Shown one piece after another: positions 16,763 to 24,931 of a stretch of 64,000 nucleotides of DNA (position 1 is its first letter; the number at the start of each line of letters is the position of its first letter). Origin of the DNA: Acidobacteriota bacterium (GTDB taxonomy: Bacteria > Acidobacteriota > Vicinamibacteria > Vicinamibacterales > UBA2999); contig SHUG01000003.1 in NCBI GenBank assembly GCA_009694735.1, forward strand, positions 1 to 64,000. Direction: 5' to 3'. The translations under genes and the position numbers were made by a program. The notes below the pieces were generated by a model. It made no database searches. It was not told the DNA's origin and was given only the letters and a program-made list of their open reading frames with translations.

Positions 16763-17539
16763 CTACAGCTTCAGGTAGTCCCGAAGCCGGCGGGTCTGCG
16801 ATCGGCTGACCGGGATTTCCGTCGCCTTCGCGTCTGTCATCCGCAGAATGTAGTTCCGGCTGAACCAAGGCACGATCTCCTTGACCTTGTTGATATTCAC
16901 CAGGTGTGAGCGATGAACCCGCCAGAACACGTCCTGGTCGAGCCTGGCATGCAGTTCGTCCAGGGTCCGGTCGTTCGACGTTCCCGAGACCTGGCTGGTC
17001 ACGATGTTAATCGAATCCTCGACGAGTGACGCATGGATGATGTCGTCCGCCTGCACCAGCACAAACCGGTCACTGACTTTGACGGCGACCTGCTCCCGGC
17101 GGTCTTTCTGGCTGGCCATCAGCCGGACCAACCGGTCCAATTGGCCCGCCAGCGGCTCGGCTTGTCCCTTGCGGCTGCGCGCTCGCGCCACCGCGGTTTC
17201 CAACCGCCGCGCGTCCACGGGCTTCAGGATGTAGTCCACGGCGTTCACCTCGAACGCCTCGATCGCCCGTTGATCAAAGGCGGTGACGAAGATCACACCC
17301 GGTCGGGTGCCCTGTTGCAGCAGGCGCTGGGCCACCTCGAAGCCGGTGAGTCCCGGCATTTGCACGTCGAGAAACGCCACGTCGGGGGTGTGGCGGGCGA
17401 TCTCGTTGAGTGCCTCCATGCCGTTGGCCGCCAGGCCCACCACCTCGACCCCACTCAGTTGTTGCAGCAGGAAGCACAGCTCGTCTCGCGCCAGCTGCTC
17501 GTCGTCGGCCACGACCGCGGTCAGGGTGGCGCCGGTCAT
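16763..17539 (-). CDS. LytTR-family response regulator
   Basis: 258-aa response regulator. The receiver domain (residues 8-120) has the acidic ADDE pocket, phospho-acceptor Asp58 in AFLDVQMPG, and TAF / KPV motifs. The C-terminal LytTR DNA-binding domain (about 150-258) has WRVHRSHLVNINKV and ends IPVSRSQTRRLRDYLKL. ATG 17539 overlaps the stop of the kinase gene (ATGA). Upstream in-frame sequence is only a shadow of the kinase gene. Confidence 0.93.
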   Translation of the reverse strand: MTGATLTAVVADDEQLARDELCFLLQQLSGVEVVGLAANGMEALNEIARHTPDVAFLDVQMPGLTGFEVAQRLLQQGTRPGVIFVTAFDQRAIEAFEVNAVDYILKPVDARRLETAVARARSRKGQAEPLAGQLDRLVRLMASQKDRREQVAVKVSDRFVLVQADDIIHASLVEDSINIVTSQVSGTSNDRTLDELHARLDQDVFWRVHRSHLVNINKVKEIVPWFSRNYILRMTDAKATEIPVSRSQTRRLRDYLKL

Positions 17540-18855
17540 GCGGTGATTCTTTCGGTCGCCAGGTCGAGCGGAATCTCGACCCGTGCGCAGGCGCCCTTGC
17601 CGGGCGAGCCGGTCAGCACCAGGCGGCCGGAGGTGCCGTAGAGCACGCGCAGGCGTTCGTTCACGTTGCTGAGGCCAATGCCACTCGACAGCGCGTGCGG
17701 CAGCCGCTCCTGCGAGATCCCCAGCCCATCGTCGGCCACCTCGACGATCGCCGTGCGGCCTTCGCGCCAGCTGCGCAGCGTGATGGTGCCGGGACCGACC
17801 TTGCGTGCGAAGCCGTGCTTGATGCAATTCTCGACGAGCGGCTGCAGCAGGAGACTGGGAATGATGATGTCCAGCGTATCAGGCGCGATCGCCTTGCGGA
17901 CCACGAGCCGCGGGCCGAAGCGGATCACCTCGATGTCGAGGTATTCGTCGATCGCGGCCAGTTCATCGCGCAGGGTGACGAATTGCACCTGGTTGCTCAT
18001 CAGCTTCCTGAGCAGGCCCGACAGCTTCTGGATGACCTCACGGGCGGTCTCGGGCTGCAGGCGGATTAACGACGACACCGAGGTCAGGGTGTTGAAGAGG
18101 AAGTGCGGGTTGATCTGGCTCTTGAGCGCCTCGACCTTGGCCGCCAGCAACAGCTTTTCCTGCTCCTGCAGGCGATGCTCGATGCGCGCGTTGTTCCAGA
18201 TCTTGATCGGCGTCGAGACGGTGATGATCGTCGCGAGATACACCAGCAGCGTGATCCAGGCCGAGGGGCTGGACAACTCGAACAGGCGCGTCGGAAAGCG
18301 CGCGCCGACGGCCTGACGCACGGTTTCGAGGCTGATGATGGCGAGCAACAGGATCACCGGCCAGTTCATTTCGATGCGGCGGACCATGCGCCACGCGAGG
18401 CGCGGGACGCTCAAGAGGACGAACGGCGAGAAGCTCCAGATCTCTTCCTTCGGGCACGCCTCGCGCAGACCGCCGCCGGCAAAGCCGCACCCAACGGCGA
18501 AGAACGGCGCGCCATATTCGCCGGCGGCGAGGGCCGGCATGGCGATCGCGAGACCGACCAGCGCACCGGTATAGGGGCCCGCGATCAGCCCGGCGAGGAA
18601 GGCGCCTTCGAGCATGAGGTCGGCGGCGTCGTAATTGAGCAGCACGCGCGCCGCGACCCCGACCGTCAGTGGCACGCCGAGGCCCAAGGCAAATACCAGA
18701 CGGTCGGGCCAGTTCCGTTGTTCGAAGATCAGGATGTGCCGAAAGCGGCGATAGCGGGCCAGCATGGTCGCCAGCGCGGCCATGGCTACGAGCTTGACGA
18801 CCAGCGTCGTCAGCAGGAATTGCGTGGCCGAGAGGAATTTGGGTTCTTGCAGCAT
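17536..18855 (-). CDS. LytS-type sensor histidine kinase
   Basis: 439-aa kinase. Residues 1-210 hold six or more membrane helices of the 5TM-LYT sensor type. The His-kinase domain has the phospho-acceptor His in QINPHFLFNTL (about residue 245). The ATPase part has N-box PLVENCIKHG and G-box DDGLGI / SSGIGLSNVNERL. With the downstream LytTR regulator it forms a LytS/LytR-type pair. Signal and targets are unknown; the adjacent lepB genes are candidates. Confidence 0.92.
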   Translation of the reverse strand: MLQEPKFLSATQFLLTTLVVKLVAMAALATMLARYRRFRHILIFEQRNWPDRLVFALGLGVPLTVGVAARVLLNYDAADLMLEGAFLAGLIAGPYTGALVGLAIAMPALAAGEYGAPFFAVGCGFAGGGLREACPKEEIWSFSPFVLLSVPRLAWRMVRRIEMNWPVILLLAIISLETVRQAVGARFPTRLFELSSPSAWITLLVYLATIITVSTPIKIWNNARIEHRLQEQEKLLLAAKVEALKSQINPHFLFNTLTSVSSLIRLQPETAREVIQKLSGLLRKLMSNQVQFVTLRDELAAIDEYLDIEVIRFGPRLVVRKAIAPDTLDIIIPSLLLQPLVENCIKHGFARKVGPGTITLRSWREGRTAIVEVADDGLGISQERLPHALSSGIGLSNVNERLRVLYGTSGRLVLTGSPGKGACARVEIPLDLATERITA

Positions 18856-18908
18856 GCCTTGAACGGGCCTAAACGCCCGCCGCTACACCGTTGGTCGCTC
18901 CGAAATGG

Positions 18909-18914
18909 TATCAT
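18909..18914 (+). promoter_or_regulatory. -10 box close to the NuoI-like start
   Basis: TATCAT lies 8 bases before ATG 18923 and inside the longer reading frame that would begin at 18905. This argues for the internal start and a leaderless transcript. Confidence 0.35.
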
Positions 18915-18922
18915 TTCCCTCG

Positions 18923-19369
18923 ATGATCGGTCCGCTCGCGAAAGGCTTTGCTCTTACCTTCAGGCACCTGTTCCGCCGTCCCATCACGGTGAACTACCCC
19001 GACCAGAAGGTCCCAATGTTTCCGCGCTATCGCGGCAAGCAGGTGCTGATGCGCGACGAAGCGGGGCTGGAGAAGTGCGTGGCCTGCGGGTTGTGCGCGG
19101 TGGCGTGCCCGGCGGATGCGATTTATCTCGAGGCGGCCGAGAATGACGGCACGGTCATGGCGGGCCCGCGCTACGCGTCGGTCTACCAGATCCACAAGAC
19201 GCGCTGCATTTTCTGCGGCTACTGCGAAGAAGCCTGCCCGGTGTCGGCCATCTTCATGGGCAAGGACTACGAGCTCGCCGTCTACAGCAAGGAAGACTTC
19301 GTGTGGGACAAGACCGAGCTGCTGGTCCCCGCCGCGGCGGATCAAACGGCGCCCCTGCCGGCGCGCTAG
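18923..19369 (+). CDS. NuoI-like 2x[4Fe-4S] ferredoxin subunit
   Basis: 148-aa protein resembling NADH-quinone oxidoreductase subunit I. Two perfect [4Fe-4S] motifs are present: CVACGLCAVACP and CIFCGYCEEACP. An N-terminal amphipathic segment (GFALTFRHLFRRPITVNYP) matches NuoI. No other Nuo subunit is nearby, so it is a stand-alone copy; the main nuo operon may lie elsewhere, or it may feed electrons to the MTHFR-containing fusion enzyme that starts 33 bp downstream. Confidence 0.8.
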   Translation: MIGPLAKGFALTFRHLFRRPITVNYPDQKVPMFPRYRGKQVLMRDEAGLEKCVACGLCAVACPADAIYLEAAENDGTVMAGPRYASVYQIHKTRCIFCGYCEEACPVSAIFMGKDYELAVYSKEDFVWDKTELLVPAAADQTAPLPAR

Positions 19370-19401
19370 TCCGTTCACCGCCCCTGGTGAAAATCGACTG
19401 A

Positions 19402-21249
19402 ATGAAGCCCTTCTTAACTGCGTTGGATGATCGTGTGCTCGTGTGCGATGGCGCCATGGGGACGATGCTGTACGCGAAGGGGGTGTTCATCAATCGCTGC
19501 TTCGAGTCGCTCAACCAGACGCAACCCGACCTGGTCGTGGATGTGCACTGCGACTACCTGAAGGCCGGCGCCGACGTCGTCGAGACCAACACGTTTGGCG
19601 CCAACCGCATGAAGCTGCGCGGCTTCGGGTTGGGCGACCAGGTGCGCGACATCAACCTGGCCGGCGCCACCCTGGCGCGGCGCGCGGTGGAGAAGTCGGG
19701 ACAGCCGGCGTACGTGGCCGGCGCCATCGGCCCGATCGGCGTGCGCATCGAGCCGTGGGGCAAGACCGGCGTGGACGAAGCCGAGGCCATGTTCCGCGAG
19801 CAGGCGCAGGCGCTCGTCGACGGCCAAGTCGACCTGTTCATTCTCGAAACCTTCCGCGACCTGAACGAGATTGGCGCGGCCATCGCCGCGGTGCGCAGCG
19901 TGTGCGACCTGCCGATCGTGGCGCAGATGACCACCGAAGAAGACGGCGCCAGTCTTGACGGGGCGCCGCCCGAGCAGTTCGCGCCCGACCTGATCGCGCG
20001 CGGCGCGAGCGTCGTCGGCGTCAATTGCAGCGTCGGCCCGGCGCCGATGCTCGAAACCATCGAACGGATCAGCGACGTCACCGACGTGTGGCTGTCGGCA
20101 CAGCCCAACGCGGGCCGGCCGCGCGACATCGAGGGCCGCAACCTCTACCTGTGCTCGCCTGAGTACATGGCGTCGTACGCGCGCCGGTTCATTGCCTCGG
20201 GCGTGCGCCTGGTCGGTGGCTGCTGCGGCACCACGCCGGAGCACATTCGGCAGATCGCGCTCGCCGCGAAGTCGATGGCCCCCGGTCTTGCGCGCCATGC
20301 CGCGACGGCGGACGTGCGGACGCCGGTGGCCAGCCAGCCGAACGCGCGTCCGGCGCTGCCGCGCGAGTCGAAATCGATCATGGGGCGGAAGCTGGCCAAC
20401 GGCGGATTCATCCGCGCGATCGAGCTGGTGCCGCCGCGGGGGCATGCCGCCAGCGCGGCGTTGGCCGATGCCGCCCGCCTCGCCAAACGCGGTGTGGATG
20501 TGGTGACCATTCCCGACGGTCCGCGGTCCGGCGCGCGCATGAGCGCGCTCTCGTTGGCCGTACTCGTGCAACAGCATGCGGCAGTGGAAGTGTTGCTGCA
20601 GTACTCCTGTCGTGATCGGAATCTTCTCGGCATTCAGTCGGATCTGTTGGGTGCTCACGCGATGGGTGTGCGGAACCTGCTCGGCATCACCGGCGATGTG
20701 CGCAGCCTGGGAGATATCCCTGACGCCACAGCTGTGTTCGACGTCGACTCGATCGGACTAACCAACGTCATCGCGCGTCTCAATCATGGGCTCGATATCG
20801 GCGGCCAGTCGATTGGCGAGCCGACCTCGTTCCATACGGGCGTGATGGTCAACCCGTCGCGTGATCTCGATCAGGAATTACGGCGCCTCGAGTTCAAGGT
20901 GGAAGCCGGGGCGGAGTTCGCGGTGACGAGACCGGTGTTTGATGTGTCCGCATTCGAACGTTTCCTCGCGCGCGTCACGCCGCTGGGCGTGCCGATCATC
21001 GTCGGCATCTGGCCGTTCGAGAGCGCGCTCAATGCCGAGTTCATGGCGAACGAAGTGCCCGGTGTGACGGTGCCTGATGCCCTGGTGGAGCGGATGCGTC
21101 GCACCACCAGTGCGGACGCGGCGGCCGCCGAAGGCGTGAAAGTGGCGCGGGAGCTCGTGGCAGCCATCAAGGGGATGGCTGCGGGTGTGCAGATCTCAAC
21201 GCCGTCGGGCCGGCTGGACGCCGCCCTCGATGTGCTCGACGTGGTATAG
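19402..21249 (+). CDS. homocysteine S-methyltransferase / 5,10-methylenetetrahydrofolate reductase fusion
   Basis: 615-aa bifunctional enzyme. The N-terminal homocysteine-binding methyltransferase domain (residues 1-290) has CDGAMGTMLY, the zinc ligand in VGVNCSVGP, and the double-Cys ligand motif GGCCGTTPEHI. The C-terminal MTHFR domain (about 325-605) has ELVPPRGH and LLGITGDVR. The fusion resembles Bacillus YitJ. It would reduce methylene-THF and methylate homocysteine for methionine synthesis. The FAD-type MTHFR here may receive electrons from the adjacent ferredoxin rather than NADH, which is inference. Confidence 0.88.
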   Translation: MKPFLTALDDRVLVCDGAMGTMLYAKGVFINRCFESLNQTQPDLVVDVHCDYLKAGADVVETNTFGANRMKLRGFGLGDQVRDINLAGATLARRAVEKSGQPAYVAGAIGPIGVRIEPWGKTGVDEAEAMFREQAQALVDGQVDLFILETFRDLNEIGAAIAAVRSVCDLPIVAQMTTEEDGASLDGAPPEQFAPDLIARGASVVGVNCSVGPAPMLETIERISDVTDVWLSAQPNAGRPRDIEGRNLYLCSPEYMASYARRFIASGVRLVGGCCGTTPEHIRQIALAAKSMAPGLARHAATADVRTPVASQPNARPALPRESKSIMGRKLANGGFIRAIELVPPRGHAASAALADAARLAKRGVDVVTIPDGPRSGARMSALSLAVLVQQHAAVEVLLQYSCRDRNLLGIQSDLLGAHAMGVRNLLGITGDVRSLGDIPDATAVFDVDSIGLTNVIARLNHGLDIGGQSIGEPTSFHTGVMVNPSRDLDQELRRLEFKVEAGAEFAVTRPVFDVSAFERFLARVTPLGVPIIVGIWPFESALNAEFMANEVPGVTVPDALVERMRRTTSADAAAAEGVKVARELVAAIKGMAAGVQISTPSGRLDAALDVLDVV

Positions 21250-21276
21250 TCCGGGTCGTTTCGGAGACTGTTGAAA

Positions 21277-21960
21277 ATGGGCCTATTTAACGAAGAAACA
21301 CAGCGCTCGGGCGACGCGGCCACGAGGGCGCTGTCGGTCACTACGGTCGAGATCGACTTCGTCGAGAAGGTCTATCAAGGCATCGCCAGCGTGTACGACT
21401 ACACCTACGGCCCGACCCTGCATCCCGGGCGGCTCGAGGCCATCGAGAAGATGGCGGTTCGCCCTGGTACGCACGTGCTCGAAGTGGGCGTTGGCACGGG
21501 CATCAACCTCTCGCTGTATCCGCGCAACTGCCGGGTGACCGGCATCGACCTGTCCAGCAAGATGCTCGAGAAGGCGCAAGCCCGGATCGATGAGAAGGGC
21601 CTCCATCACTGCGACCTCGCGGCGATGGATGCGACCCAGCTCAAGTTCGCCGACAACTCGTTTGATGTCGTCTACGCGCCCTACGTGATCAGCGTGGTGC
21701 CGGAACCGGTCAAGGTGGCGCGCGAAATGTACCGTGTCTGCCGTCCCGGTGGCCGCGTCATTATCCTCAACCACTTCAAGAGCGCCAACCCGATCGTGGG
21801 CCGTATCGAGCGCGCGATTTCGCCGATGACGGTGCACATCGGCTTCACGGCCGATCTCGATCTGCCCGCGTTCCTCAAGCAGGCCGACCTGAATCCCGTC
21901 TCGATCGAAAAAGTGAACATCCCGAAAATGTGGTCGCTCATCACGGTCGTCAAAGACTAG
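21277..21960 (+). CDS. class I SAM-dependent methyltransferase, PmtA-like
   Basis: 227-aa methyltransferase with motif I VLEVGVGTGIN and motifs GIDLSSKML and CDLAAMDATQLKFADNSFD. The order and the segment RPGGRVIILNHFKS match the Rhodobacter-type phosphatidylethanolamine N-methyltransferase family. GGAG lies 10 bases before ATG 21277; a TTG at 21271 is an alternative. TATAGT at 21245-21250 is a likely -10. The lipid substrate is inferred from similarity only. Confidence 0.72.
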   Translation: MGLFNEETQRSGDAATRALSVTTVEIDFVEKVYQGIASVYDYTYGPTLHPGRLEAIEKMAVRPGTHVLEVGVGTGINLSLYPRNCRVTGIDLSSKMLEKAQARIDEKGLHHCDLAAMDATQLKFADNSFDVVYAPYVISVVPEPVKVAREMYRVCRPGGRVIILNHFKSANPIVGRIERAISPMTVHIGFTADLDLPAFLKQADLNPVSIEKVNIPKMWSLITVVKD

Positions 21961-22428
21961 TTGGCGCCACCGCCCGCCACGCCTGAACCCGGCTGGACTC
22001 CCGTCCAGCCGTTTCCGTCTCTGGACCCACAGTCGTTCCTCGTTGCCAATCCGTCTGGCGAAAGCGTGCGCATTGCGTATTTTCGTCGGCCCGAGACGCC
22101 GGTGCTCCATGCCAGGGCGTGGTTCGGCCGCGAGACGCAGGGCCCGCCCGGCCACGTGCATGGCGGCGCGATGGCGGCGGTGCTCGACGAAGCGATGGGC
22201 GGCGCGTGCTGGATGAACGGCCACCGCACCGTGGCCGCGAAGATCTCGGTGTCGTTCCTGGAGATGCTGAAGCTCGAGACGGAGACCACGGTCGAGGCGG
22301 CAATCGAGCGGACCGACGGGCGCAAGATCTACCTGCGAGCGAAGATGTCGGACGGGCGCGGGACGACGATCGCCGAGGCCGACGGCCTTTTCATCGTGCT
22401 TAAGGACGACACGTTCAAGAAGCCGTGA
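21961..22428 (+). CDS. PaaI-type hotdog thioesterase
   Basis: 155-aa single hotdog-fold protein of the PaaI/YbdB thioesterase group. The signature HVHGGAMAAVLDEAMGG holds the helix and the active-site Asp/Glu position. The TTG start directly follows the stop of the methyltransferase gene, so the two are coupled. It hydrolyses acyl-CoA thioesters of unknown chain. Confidence 0.8.
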   Translation: MAPPPATPEPGWTPVQPFPSLDPQSFLVANPSGESVRIAYFRRPETPVLHARAWFGRETQGPPGHVHGGAMAAVLDEAMGGACWMNGHRTVAAKISVSFLEMLKLETETTVEAAIERTDGRKIYLRAKMSDGRGTTIAEADGLFIVLKDDTFKKP

Positions 22429-22467
22429 TCCAATGGTCACTCTGCTGCTTGTGACACCCCGTCAAGC

Positions 22468-22473
22468 TACAAT
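22468..22473 (+). promoter_or_regulatory. -10 box close to a zinc-motif gene
   Basis: TACAAT ends 6 bases before GTG 22480. The placement is like other start-proximal -10 boxes in the window. A purine run (GAGAG) separates it from the start. Confidence 0.35.
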
Positions 22474-22479
22474 AGAGAG

Positions 22480-22884
22480 GTGAGCTTTGACGAACGCGCC
22501 TTCTTCAGCGAGAAGCCCGAGAGCCGGCCGGCCAAGTACCCGTGCCCCCGCTGCAAGCGGACCAACGAGTACACCATCCGATGGATGCGGCGGACCAAGA
22601 AGGACCGCGCGCCGCAAGCCGCCGACGAGCGCGCCAAGTTCGACAAGCTGCGCGATCACCTACTGCGCCTGGACGATGAGGTGACGTGCAAGACCTGCGG
22701 CAAGAAGTTCGAGATTCCGTCGCTGCATTCGATGATGTTCATCGATCAGCTCGACGGCCTGCCGAAGGACGAAGAGGCCGACGAGAGTGAAGCCACCGCG
22801 GCACCTGGCAAGCCCATGGATGCCACGACTCGCGCGGCGTTGCCGGCGCGGTTTACGCGCCCGACCAAAGGCTGGCGCGGCTAG
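22480..22884 (+). CDS. small protein with two CxxC zinc-ribbon motifs
   Basis: 134-aa protein of unknown function. CPRC (residues ~22-25) and CKTC (~70-73) probably bind one zinc ion. The spacer between them is charged and helical, and the C terminus is acidic then basic. I recognise no family. The reading frame is supported by the coherent motifs and GTG start after GAGAG. Confidence 0.6.
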   Translation: MSFDERAFFSEKPESRPAKYPCPRCKRTNEYTIRWMRRTKKDRAPQAADERAKFDKLRDHLLRLDDEVTCKTCGKKFEIPSLHSMMFIDQLDGLPKDEEADESEATAAPGKPMDATTRAALPARFTRPTKGWRG

Positions 22885-22948
22885 GCCGCAGATTCATGCC
22901 AGGCCACAGATTAGACACCGATTAAACACAGATTAGCAGGCAGCCTGC
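22884..22948. repeat. dispersed ACCGATTAA-type repeat and short hairpin
   Basis: The sequence GGCCACAGATTAGACACCG followed by ATTAAACACAGATTAG is built from ~12-base near repeats. Related sequence on the other strand occurs at 28091-28127 and 62925-62950. A small dyad GCAGG-CAG-CCTGC (22936-22948) follows and may end transcription of both convergent genes. Confidence 0.5.
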
Positions 22949-22951
22949 TGT

Positions 22952-23641
22952 CTACCAGATGCCCGGCAACAGCCGCGACCGCACCTGGCGCTGGTAGGCG
23001 CGATACTTCTCGCCGAACGTCTCGACCAGCAATGCTTCTTCCCACGGAATTGCCACGATTAAATACGCCGTGCTGATTATGGCGAACAGCAAACGGCTGT
23101 AGGTCATGCGCTGCATGCTGAACACCATCAGGATCCAGGCGAGGTAGATGGGATGCCGGACGAAGCCGAACAGTCCGGTGACTTTGAACTCGACCGGCCG
23201 GCCGGGCGGCGCGACCCGAACGCCTGCCAGTTCCCACACGCCGATCGCACTTGCCGCGCGCGCGGTCATCGAGATGCCCGTCAGTGCCAGGAACCACATC
23301 ACCCAGCGCCACGGTCCGTCGATCGCCCACGCCACGCCGGGTAAGGGCTGCCAGAACCAGCACACGGCGAGGAACAGCAGGCTGGCGACCCACACGTAGA
23401 GGCTGCGCTCGAGCTCGGCCGGAACCGTGCGGGTAATCCAGGCCTTGGCGCCGGTCCTCGCCATCACGCTGTGATGCAGCGCGAACACCGTGAACAGCGC
23501 CACGTTGAAGGCGATCGCGGGCCACGCCGGCTGGCCGGTGGCCGGCGCGGGCAGGTCGAGGCGAATGCCGTAGACGACCGCAAACGAGGCGAGTGACAGG
23601 GCGAAGAGCAGCGCGCCGATCCACACGAATGTCTTTCGCAC
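22952..23641 (-). CDS. NnrU/isoprenylcysteine-methyltransferase-like membrane protein
   Basis: About 229 aa from GTG 23641, with five or six membrane helices. The C-terminal signature GLFGFVRHPIYLAWIL ... PWEEALLVETFGEKYRAYQ is shared by isoprenylcysteine carboxyl methyltransferase, NnrU and MddA-like membrane methyltransferases. It probably methylates a small or lipid substrate with SAM. It is divergent from a ketosynthase gene with only 21 bp between starts, so the promoters must overlap one another's coding ends. Confidence 0.7.
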   Translation of the reverse strand: MRKTFVWIGALLFALSLASFAVVYGIRLDLPAPATGQPAWPAIAFNVALFTVFALHHSVMARTGAKAWITRTVPAELERSLYVWVASLLFLAVCWFWQPLPGVAWAIDGPWRWVMWFLALTGISMTARAASAIGVWELAGVRVAPPGRPVEFKVTGLFGFVRHPIYLAWILMVFSMQRMTYSRLLFAIISTAYLIVAIPWEEALLVETFGEKYRAYQRQVRSRLLPGIW

Positions 23642-23647
23642 GAACGG

Positions 23648-23658
23648 TATTATAGAGG
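23648..23658 (+). promoter_or_regulatory. -10 box and ribosome-binding site of the ketosynthase gene
   Basis: TATTAT (23648-23653) followed by AGAGG (23654-23658), 4 bases before TTG 23663. The purine run supports this TTG as the start; the -10 box suggests a very short leader. Confidence 0.35.
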
Positions 23659-23662
23659 TCAG

Positions 23663-24931
23663 TTGAGCCTCCCCAAGGTCGCCATTACCGGCATCGGAGC
23701 CGTTTCCGCGTTTGGCGTCGGGCGCGAAGTGTATTGGGACGCGATTCGCCGCGGGCAAAGCGGCACCCGCGCCATCACCGAGTTCGACGTCTCAACCTAT
23801 CCCTGCAAGGTCGCTGCTCCCGTACCGCCCGTGGACATCGCCGCAGCGATGCCGCTCGCGGGCGAAGCCGCCCCCCGCGATTCGCGCGCCGACCCTAAGC
23901 GCTACTCCCGCGCGGCGTTGTTTGGTGTGGTGGCTGCGCGCGAAGCCTGGAACGACGCGAGACTTGGTTTTGGCGAAGCCAACGCCGGCGTGATTATTGG
24001 GAGCGGCGGTGGCGGCATCGACGTTGGCGAGCGCCAGTATCAGGACTTCTTCACGACCGGCGGACAGCATGTCACGCCCTATGCCATTGCCATCGGTATC
24101 TGCGGCATGGTGTCGAGTGAGATCTCGATTGCCCTCGGCGTCCGCGGGATCAGCCATGTGCTGTCGACCGGTTGCACCAGTTCCACCGACGCCCTCGGCT
24201 ACGCCTGCATGTTGCTGCGCCAGGGCGAATGTGACGTGTTGCTGTCGGGCGGCGCCGATGGCTGCGTGTTGCCGGGCATGATCTTCGGCTTCTCGCGCAT
24301 GCGCGCGGTCTCGACCCACTACAACGATCGCGGCGCCGAGGCGTCGCGGCCGTTCGACCGTGGCCGCGACGGCTTCGTGCTGGGCGAAGGCGCCTGGATG
24401 CTGACGCTGGAACTCGAGGATCGCGCGCGGGCGCGCGGCGCGAAGATCTACGCCACCATCGATGGCTATGCCTCGACCTGCGATGCCTATCACCGCGTCC
24501 AGATGGACCCCGATGGCGAGCAGATTGTCCGCTGCATGCACACGGCCATGGCGCGCGCGGGGCGCGCGGCCGAGGAGATTGGCTACATCAACTATCACGG
24601 CACCTCGACCCAGCTGAACGACGCCATTGAATCGCGGTGCACGCGCCTGGCGTTTGGCGCGCTGGCGGACCGCATCCCGGGGTCGTCCACGAAATCGATG
24701 ATTGGCCACCCGCAAGGTGCCAGCGGCGCCGCTGGTGTCGTCGCGACCGCCCTTGCCCTGTCGCGCGGGTTCCTGCCGCCGACCATCAACCTGACCGACC
24801 CGGATCCCAATTGCGACCTCGACTTCATTCCCAACGAGGGCCGCGCCGCGCAACCGGAGGCGGCGCTCTGCAATTGCCTCGGCTTCGGCTCGAAGAACAG
24901 CGCGCTCGTCCTCGGCCGCTCGCATGGATGA
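23663..24931 (+). CDS. beta-ketoacyl-ACP synthase (FabF/KAS II-like)
   Basis: 422-aa thiolase-fold condensing enzyme with the full Cys-His-His triad: Cys171 in LSTGCTSSTDA, His in NYHGTSTQLND, His in KSMIGHPQGASGA. The decarboxylating condensation would elongate an acyl thioester. It heads a cluster with an FAD oxidoreductase (8-bp overlap) and an ICMT-like methyltransferase (4-bp overlap). This context, without fab genes, suggests specialised lipid or polyketide synthesis rather than bulk fatty acids. No acyl carrier protein is adjacent. Confidence 0.88.
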   Translation: MSLPKVAITGIGAVSAFGVGREVYWDAIRRGQSGTRAITEFDVSTYPCKVAAPVPPVDIAAAMPLAGEAAPRDSRADPKRYSRAALFGVVAAREAWNDARLGFGEANAGVIIGSGGGGIDVGERQYQDFFTTGGQHVTPYAIAIGICGMVSSEISIALGVRGISHVLSTGCTSSTDALGYACMLLRQGECDVLLSGGADGCVLPGMIFGFSRMRAVSTHYNDRGAEASRPFDRGRDGFVLGEGAWMLTLELEDRARARGAKIYATIDGYASTCDAYHRVQMDPDGEQIVRCMHTAMARAGRAAEEIGYINYHGTSTQLNDAIESRCTRLAFGALADRIPGSSTKSMIGHPQGASGAAGVVATALALSRGFLPPTINLTDPDPNCDLDFIPNEGRAAQPEAALCNCLGFGSKNSALVLGRSHG

